Assembly (NCBI GenBank): GCA_015055975.1
Contig: SVHF01000009.1
Span: forward strand, 1-58,243
Source of the DNA: Clostridiales bacterium
GTDB lineage: Bacteria > Bacillota > Clostridia > Christensenellales > UBA3700
Direction: 5' to 3'
DNA length: 58,243 bases
The notes beneath the pieces were generated by a model, which saw nothing but the letters and a program-made list of their open reading frames with translations, was not told where the DNA came from and ran no database searches. The stretch's first letter is position 1; the number at the start of each line of letters is the position of its first letter. Positions 8,957 through 18,476 of the stretch are shown piece after piece. A program made the position numbers and the translations under genes.

Positions 8957-9657
8957 TAGAGGAGTACAAGGACTATTGTGTATTGAAAGCATGTAACCTA
9001 TCTGCAAAGCAGATAAGTGAAATTAATTCGCTATCTAAAAAGGGAATTTTCATTCAAGCTTCACAAGACAATTTAGATGCAACTGTAGTTGTTATAAATA
9101 AGTCAGAAAGCGAAGTAGACTTTCAAGAAACTCTAAACAAAGTAAAAGGCATTGCAGATGGTGCGATTTATGCAGATTACGACACATCACTAGAAGAGTG
9201 CGTTGTAAAGCAAGCAACCGCAAAGAACTTAAAAGTTGCAGTTGCTGAATCGCTAACAGGCGGAATGGTATGTGCGTCAATTGTTAACATATCTGGAGCA
9301 AGCAATGTTTTATACGAAGGCTTTGTAACTTATGCTTCTTCATCAAAAGTTAGAAGATTACATGTTAAATCTACCACAATCGATTCTTTTGGAGCTGTTT
9401 CTTCTGAAACATGTCAAGAAATGGTACAAGGATTACTTGCTAATAAAGAAATCCAAATAGGCGTTGCAACAACTGGATGCGCTGGCCCAAACAAAGATGA
9501 AGCAGGCGTTGATGTTGGAACAGTATTTGTTGGCGTTGGATCTCAAGATAAGATTGATGTTCAACAATACAAATTGGATGGCAATAGGGAAGCAATTAGA
9601 AAATCGACAACAAATATAGCATTGTTTATGCTACTAAATTTTGTAAAAAATTATTAA
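8953..9657 (+). CDS. cinA: CinA C-terminal (nicotinamide-nucleotide amidase) protein lacking the MoCF domain
   Basis: A 234-aa protein whose last about 150 residues are the CinA/PncC deamidase domain: AESLTGG at 98-104 contains the catalytic serine, and the TTGCAGPN and VGTVFVGV segments follow. The first about 85 residues look like the small linker domain of full-length CinA. The large N-terminal molybdopterin-binding-like domain of typical about 410-aa CinA is absent. The amidase domain hydrolyses NMN to nicotinate mononucleotide in pyridine-nucleotide salvage. Its position between rimO and recA is the conserved place of cinA in many Bacillota, so this is probably a lineage-specific shortening rather than a broken gene. 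Confidence 0.9.
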   Translation: MIEEYKDYCVLKACNLSAKQISEINSLSKKGIFIQASQDNLDATVVVINKSESEVDFQETLNKVKGIADGAIYADYDTSLEECVVKQATAKNLKVAVAESLTGGMVCASIVNISGASNVLYEGFVTYASSSKVRRLHVKSTTIDSFGAVSSETCQEMVQGLLANKEIQIGVATTGCAGPNKDEAGVDVGTVFVGVGSQDKIDVQQYKLDGNREAIRKSTTNIALFMLLNFVKNY

Positions 9658-9672
9658 TGAGGTATATAGATT

Positions 9673-10692
9673 ATGGCAGTGAAGAAAGAAGTAATTAATT
9701 CAGAGAAGACAGCGTTAATTGATGACGCAATCTCAAAGATTGAAAAAAGTTACGGCAAGGGCTCTATTATGAGACTTGGCGAAAAGAAGGTAGAAAATAT
9801 TGATGTTATTCCAACACAATGTTTAGCTTTGGATGTAGCACTTGGTGTTGGTGGTTTCCCAAAGGGAAGAATCATTGAAATCTATGGACCAGAATCTTCT
9901 GGTAAGACAACACTTGCATTACATGCAATTGCATCTTGCCAAGCACAAGGAGGAACAGCTGTATTTATCGATGCTGAACACGCACTTGATGCAGTATATG
10001 CAAAAAAGCTTGGTGTAGATATTGATAACTTATACGTTATCCAACCAGATTCGGGTGAACAAGCTCTAGATAACTTAGACACACTTGTTAGATCTAATTC
10101 TGTAGATATTATCGTTGTTGACTCAGTAGCTGCTTTAACTCCAAAGGCTGAAATTGAAGGAGAAGTAGGACAAAGCGTTATTGGTCTTCAAGCAAGAATG
10201 ATGAGCCAAGGTTTAAGAAGAATTACAAGCTGCATTGCTAAAGCAAATACATGCGTAATCTTTATCAACCAATTAAGAGAAAAGGTAGGCGTTATGTTTG
10301 GTAACCCAGAAACAACTCCAGGTGGTAAGGCTCTAAAGTTCTATGCAAGTATTAGAATCGATGTAAGAAAGGGCGATGCCATCAAAGATGGAGCAGAATT
10401 CATCGGTAATAGAACAAAAGCAAAGATTGTTAAGAATAAGGTGGCTCCTCCATTTAGAGTTGCTGAATTCGATATGCTATACGGAAAGGGTATTTCTCAA
10501 GAAGGATGTATCGTAGATATGGCTATACAAGAAGGCATTTTAGTTAAGAGCGGTTCTTGGATCAGCTACAACGATGAAAAGATTGCTCAAGGTAGAGATA
10601 AGGCTTTAACATATCTTGCAGATAATCCAGAAGTTGCTGAAGAAATTAAGCAAAAGGTTCTTCAAAAAGTCCAAGAAGAAATGGTTGATTAA
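9673..10692 (+). CDS. recA: Recombinase RecA
   Basis: A 339-aa strand-exchange ATPase for homologous recombination and SOS induction. Walker A is GPESSGKTT at 72-80; the [21 protein letters not shown] stretch contains the DNA-binding L2 region. Length is near the 340-350 aa norm with a short acidic C-tail. A GAGGT ribosome site lies eight bases before the ATG. A strong terminator follows at 10732. No LexA-box-like operator was recognised upstream, and the gene is probably read together with rimO and cinA. Confidence 0.98.
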   Translation: MAVKKEVINSEKTALIDDAISKIEKSYGKGSIMRLGEKKVENIDVIPTQCLALDVALGVGGFPKGRIIEIYGPESSGKTTLALHAIASCQAQGGTAVFIDAEHALDAVYAKKLGVDIDNLYVIQPDSGEQALDNLDTLVRSNSVDIIVVDSVAALTPKAEIEGEVGQSVIGLQARMMSQGLRRITSCIAKANTCVIFINQLREKVGVMFGNPETTPGGKALKFYASIRIDVRKGDAIKDGAEFIGNRTKAKIVKNKVAPPFRVAEFDMLYGKGISQEGCIVDMAIQEGILVKSGSWISYNDEKIAQGRDKALTYLADNPEVAEEIKQKVLQKVQEEMVD

Positions 10693-10731
10693 TCTGGGAT
10701 AAATAAGAACCATTAATTTATGATTAAAGTA

Positions 10732-10764
10732 TTGAGTCGGTTAAACCGACTCAACTTTTTCTTC
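10732..10764 (+). terminator. recA terminator, overlapping the end of the convergent gene
   Basis: TTGAGTCGG (10732-10740) pairs with CCGACTCAA (10746-10754) around a TTAAA loop, followed by CTTTTTCTTCTTTT. The stop codon and last codons of the reverse-strand gene lie in the hairpin, so one structure serves the recA side and possibly both. Confidence 0.85.
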
Positions 10765-11412
10765 TTTTGGAATCTTTTCTATTATTTTTTCAACTCGCTT
10801 TAAATATAGTTGGAAATTCAAATATATTAAAACTTCAATTGTTGCGGATATAATACCAAATGCAGAAAATATGATTTTAAGTGTTTGGTTGGTTGGTGGG
10901 ATAATTAAAGGGAACAAATCTAGTAAAAGAGCTAGCGCGCTAACAGCTATAATGCAAAAACACATTTTCTTGTAGTTAGATGTAGGATTCACAACATTTG
11001 CTTTTCTAAAAATTACATTTATACCACCGATAACGCTAACGATTACAAAAGCACTAGAAATGTCTGCTAAAGTAGCCATTATGTAAATTAGTAATTCTTC
11101 TTTTTCGTATATGAAATCTATAAATGTACCTATTATTTCAAATAGAGCACAAAAAGCAATTACATAAAATGCTTTATAAAAAACAGGCTCATCTAAAGCT
11201 GCTTTTAGAATACCAAACATTTTTAAGATAGTATCAACTAAAGATAAAATTAGGGCAAGGATAACTAAAACGTGCACAATTTTGTCGATTGCTTCTGCAG
11301 TATCAAAAACAGCGCATACAATTTCGATCAAACTTACAAGAGCAAATACCATTGAAGCTACTGCTTCATGGTAAAGAATTTTAATACCAACTCTTGCGTT
11401 AGGAAATCTCAT
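10741..11412 (-). CDS. Six-helix membrane protein of unknown function
   Basis: A 223-aa protein, the only clear gene on the reverse strand apart from the left edge. It has about six hydrophobic segments and a charged, lysine- and glutamate-rich C-tail (KRVEKIIEKIPKEEKVE). No signal peptide or catalytic motif is visible and no family was recognised. The start is chosen at the only upstream ATG; there is no convincing ribosome site before it. It converges on recA and shares the terminator. It opens the roughly 9.8-kb stretch that separates recA from rny. Confidence 0.75.
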   Translation of the reverse strand: MRFPNARVGIKILYHEAVASMVFALVSLIEIVCAVFDTAEAIDKIVHVLVILALILSLVDTILKMFGILKAALDEPVFYKAFYVIAFCALFEIIGTFIDFIYEKEELLIYIMATLADISSAFVIVSVIGGINVIFRKANVVNPTSNYKKMCFCIIAVSALALLLDLFPLIIPPTNQTLKIIFSAFGIISATIEVLIYLNFQLYLKRVEKIIEKIPKEEKVESV

Positions 11413-11434
11413 ATATGTTTTCGTCCCACAATTA

Positions 11435-11440
11435 ATTATA
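11435..11440 (-). promoter_or_regulatory. -10 box of the reverse-strand membrane protein gene
   Basis: Reading the reverse strand, a consensus TATAAT lies 22 bases before the ATG at 11412. No clear -35 was seen. The predicted leader is about 16 bases and lacks a Shine-Dalgarno sequence. Confidence 0.4.
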
Positions 11441-11599
11441 TCTATAATTTATAAATAATGTAAGATGGCGGCAATGAAACATGTGCTATAGGCAATATTG
11501 AATTAATAATAATGAACATTGAGAAAGCTAAAATAAATGATATTATATATTGTGTAATATTTACAAATATTATAAAATTAACATAGGAGAGAGGTTATT

Positions 11600-12496
11600 G
11601 TGGTAGAATCTAAACGAAGATGGTTTACTAAAAAAGAAAAGGCTGCTTATATCGCACTTGCTATTGTTACAATTGTGATTATTTGTAGTATTGTCATATT
11701 ATCTCAGTTTTACTCAATTCATGGCTTTTATATATTTAAAAAACAAGGCATTTGGGAATTTAGAATCACAAATGAAAAGTTGCACTATGCTATGATTCAA
11801 ACGAGAGCAGAATTGCCAGAAATAATTGCCCCAACAACAATGTATGATACTAAAATAACACACATATATGCAAGAAATATCAATAAGATATTTTTAGACC
11901 AAAGTGCTACAAGTGTTATAGAATGCTTATGTAAGGAAGTAATTCTTATTTCAGCAAATGGGGAAATGTATAAAAATGGGCTAAAAAACCATGCTCGAGG
12001 TAGTGGCTACTATAAAATAGAAGCCAAGAGAATTTGCGTGCCACAAGAGTATTTAGAAGTTTATCAAGATATGTATAATGCGCATTTTTGTGCAGCAAAT
12101 GTTTCTTATATGTTAAACTATACTAGCACTAATCAACAAGGTTATCAATATGTTACAAAACAAGCCAACGAAGATGCATGGGATTATATAAACGAGCATA
12201 GAGAAGATTTTGTTTATGAAGATGGATATGTATATAAAACAGATGTTGTAGATGCGTTTATAGAAGAAAATTATGGGAGATTTATAGACACATCAAGTTA
12301 CAATGGTGGGTATCACTGGGTGGATTATTTAGAAGAAGGCGATAAAATATTAACAATTCCATCTGATCCAGCAAGAGAAGGATATTCATTTAGAGGTTGG
12401 TATCTAGATGCGGCATGTACCAACATATTTGATTTTAATAGTTATGTAAAAGACGAAACTCCACTTGTGCTATATGCAGGGTGGGATATTAATTAG
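11600..12496 (+). CDS. Membrane-anchored extracellular protein with one InlB-type repeat
   Basis: A 298-aa protein with a single N-terminal membrane helix (about residues 15-36) preceded by many lysines and arginines, so the rest should face outside. The last about 60 residues carry one InlB B-repeat (Listeria-Bacteroides repeat): spaced P-x-REGYSFRGWYLDAACT ... LYAGW. The middle part is not recognised. Start is GTG (11600) behind GGAGAGAGG; no ATG is available. It lies 12 bases before the giant secreted protein, which also has InlB-type repeats, so the pair is likely co-expressed and possibly acts together at the surface. Confidence 0.8.
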   Translation: MVESKRRWFTKKEKAAYIALAIVTIVIICSIVILSQFYSIHGFYIFKKQGIWEFRITNEKLHYAMIQTRAELPEIIAPTTMYDTKITHIYARNINKIFLDQSATSVIECLCKEVILISANGEMYKNGLKNHARGSGYYKIEAKRICVPQEYLEVYQDMYNAHFCAANVSYMLNYTSTNQQGYQYVTKQANEDAWDYINEHREDFVYEDGYVYKTDVVDAFIEENYGRFIDTSSYNGGYHWVDYLEEGDKILTIPSDPAREGYSFRGWYLDAACTNIFDFNSYVKDETPLVLYAGWDIN

Positions 12497-12508
12497 AAGA
12501 GGTTTTCT

Positions 12509-15500
12509 ATGAGTAATTGCAAATCAATTACGGCAGCACTTGTTGCTGCTGTTTTAGCGCTAAGTTTGCTTCTAAGTGTTTTTTATGCTAGAACAGAAAC
12601 AGAGGTTGAAGCGGAAACACTTAATAACACATTTAGCTTGGACAATAATATAACAGATTATGATGCGAGTAATACTGCATATAATGATAACGCTTGTATG
12701 ACTATATTAGTTCATGGCGTAAATGAGAGTGCAGCTATATGGAGTGGAGATTCCAATGGGTTTGAATATGAGGAAGATTCTTTAATAGAGCAATTAGCAG
12801 GTGACAGGCTAAATACTGCGACTTATATGGTAAATATGCAAGCAAGCGTATCAAATGGCGTGTACGATTACACAAATGTTAATTGTGATATATTGGAATT
12901 AACAGTCGGTAATGGTAGTTACCAATATGGCCAATCCATTACAGACATCAATTATTTAGATGGCAAACATAGGATATTTATATATAATGATGCGAATGAT
13001 GATTACTCAAAAATTCAATCAGACGAAAAGGCGTATTATAGACTAAAAATATTTATTAACAACTTAATTGTTAAGTATAAATTATTGGGGATAAATAATC
13101 CTACAGTTAATATAATCGCGCATGGTAGAGGTGGAATAATATCTCTGAATTATATAACTAATTATCCAAATAACGTAGCGAAATTGGTCACTATTGGAAC
13201 AAATTATAATGGTTCATCTATATATCAGTTTGCTGAAAAATTATCACATATTAATAGTAATATTGTTTCTATTCTAAATGAATTTGGAGGAATTAGTGAT
13301 TCTGCAGGTGATACATATCCTTTGAATAGTATGATAGACGGAGATTATTATAAAAATAATTGGAATAATACAAACCATCAAACAAAAGTATATGCAATTG
13401 GGGCTAGTATTAAAAGTGAAGGATTACAAGAATTAAAAGATGCGTTTGATGTGGTAAATAGCATTTTTGAATATATCGGCAGTGAATATTTAAATTATGA
13501 AAATATTAAAAACTCAATTCTTGAACATGATAATTGGGAGAGTGATTTGAATCAAGTATTGCCATATTTGTCGTCCATGATAGAGTTATATATAGGCGAA
13601 GATTTAGATGGGTTAAATTGCTGTATCAACAGCATATTACATCAATTATTTGATTATTGCACATTTCAAGAAAGTTTAAATAATTTCCCAAATATTATGG
13701 GAGATCAACATATTAATAGAATTGTTTCAAAAGTGATGGGTGTAGATTCGATTGAGACGCTTGTTGCTGTTGCTGAATTATTTTCTCAAAGAAATATAAC
13801 ATATGTAAAAGGAGTAGTTAGACCTCTATTACAAAGTTTTATTAATACGCATTATGATTATTCTTTATCAAAGCTAAATTATTCAATTGATAGCAGCGCA
13901 ATGACTCGTGAAGAATTTATAAATACAATAGCTGAGTGTTGTTTAAATGATTTGTTCGAAAACACGAATGAATATTTAAGTGCCAAATTTGATATCGAGT
14001 TTTTGGTTGCGTTTATCTTTTCTATTAAGCAAAACATTGCTATCAGAAATGATAATTTAGGGTTAATCAATGCGGAATTAGTTATGGCATTGTCTAGAAC
14101 GAGTGAAAGCAATTTGTTTTGTATGCAAGAATCTGATAAAAGAGTAATATTTTCGTATTTAATTATGTCTATTGATAGTACCAATAAAGAGAATAAAACA
14201 TTAGACATTTTGCATTTTCTTAACGACAATAGTTTTCTAATTGATTTAATATTGCATTATATGTATAATGCTGGCGCATATAAAGCAGTATTAAAAACAC
14301 TGTATTATTTGGAAATATTGTCAAACGGGATTGATATGACAAGCATATTGATTACGAAAATTGTTGGGTTTATATGCAATCTAACGGAAGACGAATGGAC
14401 GGGGCTATTAAAGATTTTAAGTGATATCCAGCTAGAATCCGATTTGTATGAAGCAAGTGGATATAGTTTGGATAACTATACGCCAACGGCTTTGAATATT
14501 AAAGCGTTATTTACAAACGATGGCGTAAATAGTTTATCTTCACAATTAGGGGATGGATATAATGGATTTTACGAAAGGAAAGTATTTTTATTTGACGATT
14601 TAGATTGTAGATTAGAGGATATAGGCAATATAAATTATCCTATACCAATCCCCCATAATGTTCAGTGCCAAAATAATCGAGTCGTTGAATACATTGCAGA
14701 TTCTTTAAACATACAATGCTATGGGTATCAAACTATAGACCTTAATGCCACCGAAGTATCAATCAGTTCAATTAATGTAGATGCGAACCAATTTGGGACT
14801 ATAGAAGTTCCTTCAACTATAAATGGCAAGACAGTAGTGAAAATTGAACCTGGTGTATTCAATAAGGCTAAATATAGTGAGGTAACAAGCATTGTACTAC
14901 CAAATACAATTAGAGAAATAGGAGCATATGCATTTGCTAATTGTTCAAGTTTAACTAATATAAATATTCCTACCAATGTAACAGAAATAAAAGATTTTAC
15001 ATTTTTTAACTGTTCATCTTTAGATATGAATTTAAATGATTTTCCTAATATTAGGTCAATAGGATATATGGCGTTTTACGGAACAGCATTTAGTACAATA
15101 TCAATAGGTCAAAACGTGGTTAATATAGGAGAAGCTGCATTTGCAAATTGCGAAAGTTTATATAGCATATCGGTTCACAGCAATAACAGCCATTATGCAT
15201 CTAGTAATAGTGTTTTGTTTACAAAAGACTATTCAAAATTAATACAATATCCGATAGGAAGAAATGATCTTTCTTATTCTATAGATAGCAGAGTTGAAAC
15301 AATTGGTAAATATGCATTTTACAAGAGCAAATTATCAAATGTAGCATTCAACGAAGCACTTAACTATATAGAGGAATATGCATTTGCAAATAGCAATAAT
15401 ATTACAAGTATTACATTAAAGGATAATCTATTGCTAATTAAATCTTGTGCGTTCAGAAATTGCTCAAATTTAGACCAAGTTATATTGTATGATAGCACAC

Positions 15501-17548
15501 CTAATATAGCGGCGATGGCTTTTGATGAGTGTGATGAAGACATAATGTATTATGTACCATTCAATCAATTAGAAGATTACCAATATGAGCCAGGATTGAT
15601 TGGGCAGGAAGATAACATAACAAGCATTACATACAACATTACTTTATGGGTTGACTCGAATGAAGGCAATTGTATTACATTAGACAATTACAAATATGGA
15701 ACACCTTTGTCTGAAGCTTTAGAAGAGATAGGTATTTATGAAATTGAAAACGGCGATTTAGTATTTGACGGGTGGCGATATGAACGTAATTCAAGTGGAA
15801 ACGGAACTGGCTTAAATGTATTTAATGAAAATGATTATCATGAGATAAATACAACTATTACATTATATGCTAAATGGATAGCAGGCCAATATTATATTAA
15901 AGTAGAACAATTTGGATCAAACCTATATTTAACCCCAGATGGGATGGATTCAAATCCAACTCCAATTGTCTATGGGCAAGAAACTCAGCTTGCGAATATA
16001 TATTGGGATTGGTTTATAGAATTAACGCAATTAGAAGGTCAAAAGATTTTAAGGTTTGAGCTCGAAGAGTATGAGGAGAGTGACCCTAACGGTCCATCTA
16101 TGGCAGGGGAGAGCGATTTAGAACATTATTATAGCGAGCAATTTGCAAGTTGGGTTGAATCGATTGTTGATCTATTGCAAAAAATTCCAGAAAACGAAGA
16201 AGTAATAAAGACCTATGTAATTATTGCTAAATTAACGCCAAAGACTTTTACCTTTATATTTGATACAGATGGCGGGGCGGCCGTGGGAACTCTTAATATA
16301 GAGTATGCAGAGAATGCTAATTTGCCTATTCCAGTCAAGCAACCATATGAGTTTAATGGATGGAAGATAATGTCAATCGTAGCAGAAGGAGATGCAACGG
16401 TATATCCACAATATGCGAATTATTTAGGGCGTGTTTATAATTATAGTACAGTTCCTGATTTCACATTTGGATTGTCAAAAGACGGAACGATTACATTGAA
16501 GGCCCTTTGGGGAGCATATTATATAGAAGTAAGAGACGATACTACTACGACTATAAATCATTATTCAAATATAATTTTAGATTTCGGTTTGCAAGAAAAT
16601 AATAAAAATATGAATAAAGAGTATATTATTGGGGCAAACGTTAATGTTTTGAGCATAAGAAATATGAATAGTTTGAGAAATGTCTCATTTATAATTAATG
16701 CAACGATAGATTTGTATTTAGAAAATGTGTGTTTTAGCGCGGCTGCGGGAAAAAGTGCAATAAATGCATCAGGGGTCAATTTGACAGTATATTCTTCTAT
16801 ATTGAGTGTACTAAAAGGAGGAGAAAGACAGAATAGTACAACAAATGCTGGCTCTGGCATAGTGTGTAAAAACCTAACTTTATATATTAATGGAGTTCTA
16901 AATTTTGAAGGTGGCGCAGGAAAAGACGGAGGTCAAAATTCAAGTGGAGTAACAGGTGGTTATGGTGCTTATATAACAGGGAATTTGAGCCTAAATGGAG
17001 GGACTTTGTTTGTTATAGGCGGTAATGGAGGATCTGGTGGCGTAAATACAAGTATGCCTTCGACTCCTGGAAAGTCATCTGGAGTAGGAACTACAGGAAC
17101 TGCTGGAAGTGTCGGTAAACAAGGAGGAAATGGAGGAATTGGTATATATGTAGTAGGGACAACATATATTAGCAATTCTAGTAGAATAATTGCGCAAGGT
17201 GGTAGCGGTGGCCGAGGCGGAAAAGGCGGTCATGGCGGCAATGGTGGAGAAGGAGCAGATGGCAGAATAGGTTTTTCTGCAAAACAAGGAGGAGATGGTG
17301 GCTCTGGAGGCCGAGGAGGAACCGGAGGCAATAGCGGGCTATCTGCGTTGTTGTTAGGAAATAGAACCTTTGAAGGAACAGTTGATTTAAGAACGGGAAG
17401 CGCAGGCATTGGAGGTTCTGGCGGTTATGGTGGAGTCGGAGGACTAGGTGGCATAAAGTTGTGGAGTAGTAGTAGAGCTGCATCTGGAGCAAATGGAAGC
17501 ACGGGGGCACAAGGTTATACTGGAAGTGTTCTTGGGAACTTGTATTAA
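12509..17548 (+). CDS. Large exported protein: degenerate lipase-like domain, BspA-type leucine-rich repeats, InlB-type repeats, glycine-rich tail
   Basis: A 1679-aa protein with a signal or anchor helix at about 8-26. Residues about 62-250 resemble an alpha/beta hydrolase: oxyanion HG at 69-70, then AHGRGG at 204-209 followed by YPNNVAKLVTIGTNYNGS, which is typical of esterases. The nucleophile serine of the usual GHSxG is replaced by Gly206, so catalysis is doubtful. Residues about 775-1010 are BspA-like leucine-rich repeats (units such as IGAYAFANCSSLTNINIP). Two InlB-like repeats lie near 1045-1125 and 1245-1340. From about 1435 the chain is glycine-rich with GGxGGxGG runs. No LPxTG motif or C-terminal anchor is visible. 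Confidence 0.9.
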   Translation: MSNCKSITAALVAAVLALSLLLSVFYARTETEVEAETLNNTFSLDNNITDYDASNTAYNDNACMTILVHGVNESAAIWSGDSNGFEYEEDSLIEQLAGDRLNTATYMVNMQASVSNGVYDYTNVNCDILELTVGNGSYQYGQSITDINYLDGKHRIFIYNDANDDYSKIQSDEKAYYRLKIFINNLIVKYKLLGINNPTVNIIAHGRGGIISLNYITNYPNNVAKLVTIGTNYNGSSIYQFAEKLSHINSNIVSILNEFGGISDSAGDTYPLNSMIDGDYYKNNWNNTNHQTKVYAIGASIKSEGLQELKDAFDVVNSIFEYIGSEYLNYENIKNSILEHDNWESDLNQVLPYLSSMIELYIGEDLDGLNCCINSILHQLFDYCTFQESLNNFPNIMGDQHINRIVSKVMGVDSIETLVAVAELFSQRNITYVKGVVRPLLQSFINTHYDYSLSKLNYSIDSSAMTREEFINTIAECCLNDLFENTNEYLSAKFDIEFLVAFIFSIKQNIAIRNDNLGLINAELVMALSRTSESNLFCMQESDKRVIFSYLIMSIDSTNKENKTLDILHFLNDNSFLIDLILHYMYNAGAYKAVLKTLYYLEILSNGIDMTSILITKIVGFICNLTEDEWTGLLKILSDIQLESDLYEASGYSLDNYTPTALNIKALFTNDGVNSLSSQLGDGYNGFYERKVFLFDDLDCRLEDIGNINYPIPIPHNVQCQNNRVVEYIADSLNIQCYGYQTIDLNATEVSISSINVDANQFGTIEVPSTINGKTVVKIEPGVFNKAKYSEVTSIVLPNTIREIGAYAFANCSSLTNINIPTNVTEIKDFTFFNCSSLDMNLNDFPNIRSIGYMAFYGTAFSTISIGQNVVNIGEAAFANCESLYSISVHSNNSHYASSNSVLFTKDYSKLIQYPIGRNDLSYSIDSRVETIGKYAFYKSKLSNVAFNEALNYIEEYAFANSNNITSITLKDNLLLIKSCAFRNCSNLDQVILYDSTPNIAAMAFDECDEDIMYYVPFNQLEDYQYEPGLIGQEDNITSITYNITLWVDSNEGNCITLDNYKYGTPLSEALEEIGIYEIENGDLVFDGWRYERNSSGNGTGLNVFNENDYHEINTTITLYAKWIAGQYYIKVEQFGSNLYLTPDGMDSNPTPIVYGQETQLANIYWDWFIELTQLEGQKILRFELEEYEESDPNGPSMAGESDLEHYYSEQFASWVESIVDLLQKIPENEEVIKTYVIIAKLTPKTFTFIFDTDGGAAVGTLNIEYAENANLPIPVKQPYEFNGWKIMSIVAEGDATVYPQYANYLGRVYNYSTVPDFTFGLSKDGTITLKALWGAYYIEVRDDTTTTINHYSNIILDFGLQENNKNMNKEYIIGANVNVLSIRNMNSLRNVSFIINATIDLYLENVCFSAAAGKSAINASGVNLTVYSSILSVLKGGERQNSTTNAGSGIVCKNLTLYINGVLNFEGGAGKDGGQNSSGVTGGYGAYITGNLSLNGGTLFVIGGNGGSGGVNTSMPSTPGKSSGVGTTGTAGSVGKQGGNGGIGIYVVGTTYISNSSRIIAQGGSGGRGGKGGHGGNGGEGADGRIGFSAKQGGDGGSGGRGGTGGNSGLSALLLGNRTFEGTVDLRTGSAGIGGSGGYGGVGGLGGIKLWSSSRAASGANGSTGAQGYTGSVLGNLY

Positions 17549-17636
17549 TTATTTAGAGAAATAACTAGTCTTATTTGCTATTAAAAATGATTTATTTTGT
17601 ATAGAATATTGGTGAAAATAATTGTGAGGATAAAAT

Positions 17637-18287
17637 ATGCTAACTAATTTTGTATCTAAAAATAGACCTTTTACTAAATTGATTATCATGACTATTATAG
17701 TTTTGATTTTACTTTTTGATTTCATAACACTATTTGGATCATATTCAAATCAAACAGGAGCAAACGCTGGTGTTTCATTTAGCTTTCTTGCTAGTGCAGC
17801 TCTTTTAGGATTATTGCTATTTTGCATGCTTTCAAACAAAGAAGATTATGCAAAGATGCTAGGTGTTTTATACCTTGCTTACTATGTAATTTCTATACTT
17901 TTAAGCGTTGGAACCCCATTTTATTCATTCTACAAAGGAAATCATGGAACATTCATAACAGCATCTGTATTTGTTGTTATTGCTAACACCTGTGTAGTAG
18001 CACTTGTTGTTTTAGGCGTACTTTCATATCTAAATGGAAAATCATTTGCATTTATTAATGAAATTTTGTATTTAGTATTCTTATTTGCAAGCTTAATGGC
18101 ATTTATTATGTATATGGCTGCATACGGTATTGCAAAATATGATTGGACTTCATTTATGAATGTAACGGTATCAAGATTGTTAAAACCATGTTTAGCAGTT
18201 TTGGGATATTTATATATGTCAGGAAATTCTACAGATAATCAAGGAGTTGATGAAGATACAACAATTGAGGATAGATCTCAAGACTAA
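17637..18287 (+). CDS. Membrane protein of unknown function (about six helices)
   Basis: A 216-aa protein with about six hydrophobic segments and an acidic C-tail ending VDEDTTIEDRSQD. No motif or family recognised. A GAGGA ribosome site lies just before the ATG. It stands 88 bases after the giant exported protein and is followed by a good terminator, so it may be the last gene of that operon or have its own promoter (a TATAGA-like -10 lies near 17600). Confidence 0.78.
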   Translation: MLTNFVSKNRPFTKLIIMTIIVLILLFDFITLFGSYSNQTGANAGVSFSFLASAALLGLLLFCMLSNKEDYAKMLGVLYLAYYVISILLSVGTPFYSFYKGNHGTFITASVFVVIANTCVVALVVLGVLSYLNGKSFAFINEILYLVFLFASLMAFIMYMAAYGIAKYDWTSFMNVTVSRLLKPCLAVLGYLYMSGNSTDNQGVDEDTTIEDRSQD

Positions 18288-18312
18288 TAATATTTTGTAG
18301 ATCATATAAAAG

Positions 18313-18342
18313 TCCACTGTCGACACATAGTGGATTTTTTTT
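18313..18342 (+). terminator. Rho-independent terminator
   Basis: TCCACT (18313-18318) pairs with AGTGGA (18329-18334) around a 10-base loop, followed directly by eight T. It ends the transcript of the upstream membrane protein gene. Confidence 0.8.
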
Positions 18343-18354
18343 GCTTTAAAAACT

Positions 18355-18443
18355 GCAAAAAGTGATGTTTATGGAGCAAAAAATATTGCAAAAAGTGATA
18401 TTTATGTAGCAAAAAATATTGCAAAAAGTGATATTTATGGTAT
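18355..18443 (+). repeat. 33-bp tandem direct repeat, 2.7 copies, running into the ATPase promoter
   Basis: Copies start at 18355, 18388 and 18421. The first two are full 33-base units differing at two positions; the third matches for about 20 bases and then merges with the -10 box at 18441. The unit begins GCAAAAAGTGATATTTATG and ends GCAAAAAATATT. Repeat phasing of 33 bp is near three helical turns, so bound proteins would line up on one face, as expected of an operator. Confidence 0.85.
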
Positions 18444-18446
18444 TAT
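18438..18446 (+). promoter_or_regulatory. Extended -10 promoter (TGGTATTAT) of the ATPase gene
   Basis: TG at 18438-18439 and TATTAT at 18441-18446, partly inside the third tandem repeat copy. A GAGG ribosome site follows shortly before the ATG at 18477. Confidence 0.55.
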
Positions 18447-18476
18447 ATAGTTAGAAATACAGAATATCGAGGCATT

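Noticed and set aside
16969..17510. Reverse-strand open frames in the glycine-rich tail
   Set aside because: They are proline-, serine- or leucine-rich mirror images of the GGxGG codons without ribosome sites.
18355..18443. CRISPR-like short repeat
   Set aside because: The repeats are directly tandem without spacers and only 2.7 copies; they fit an operator better.
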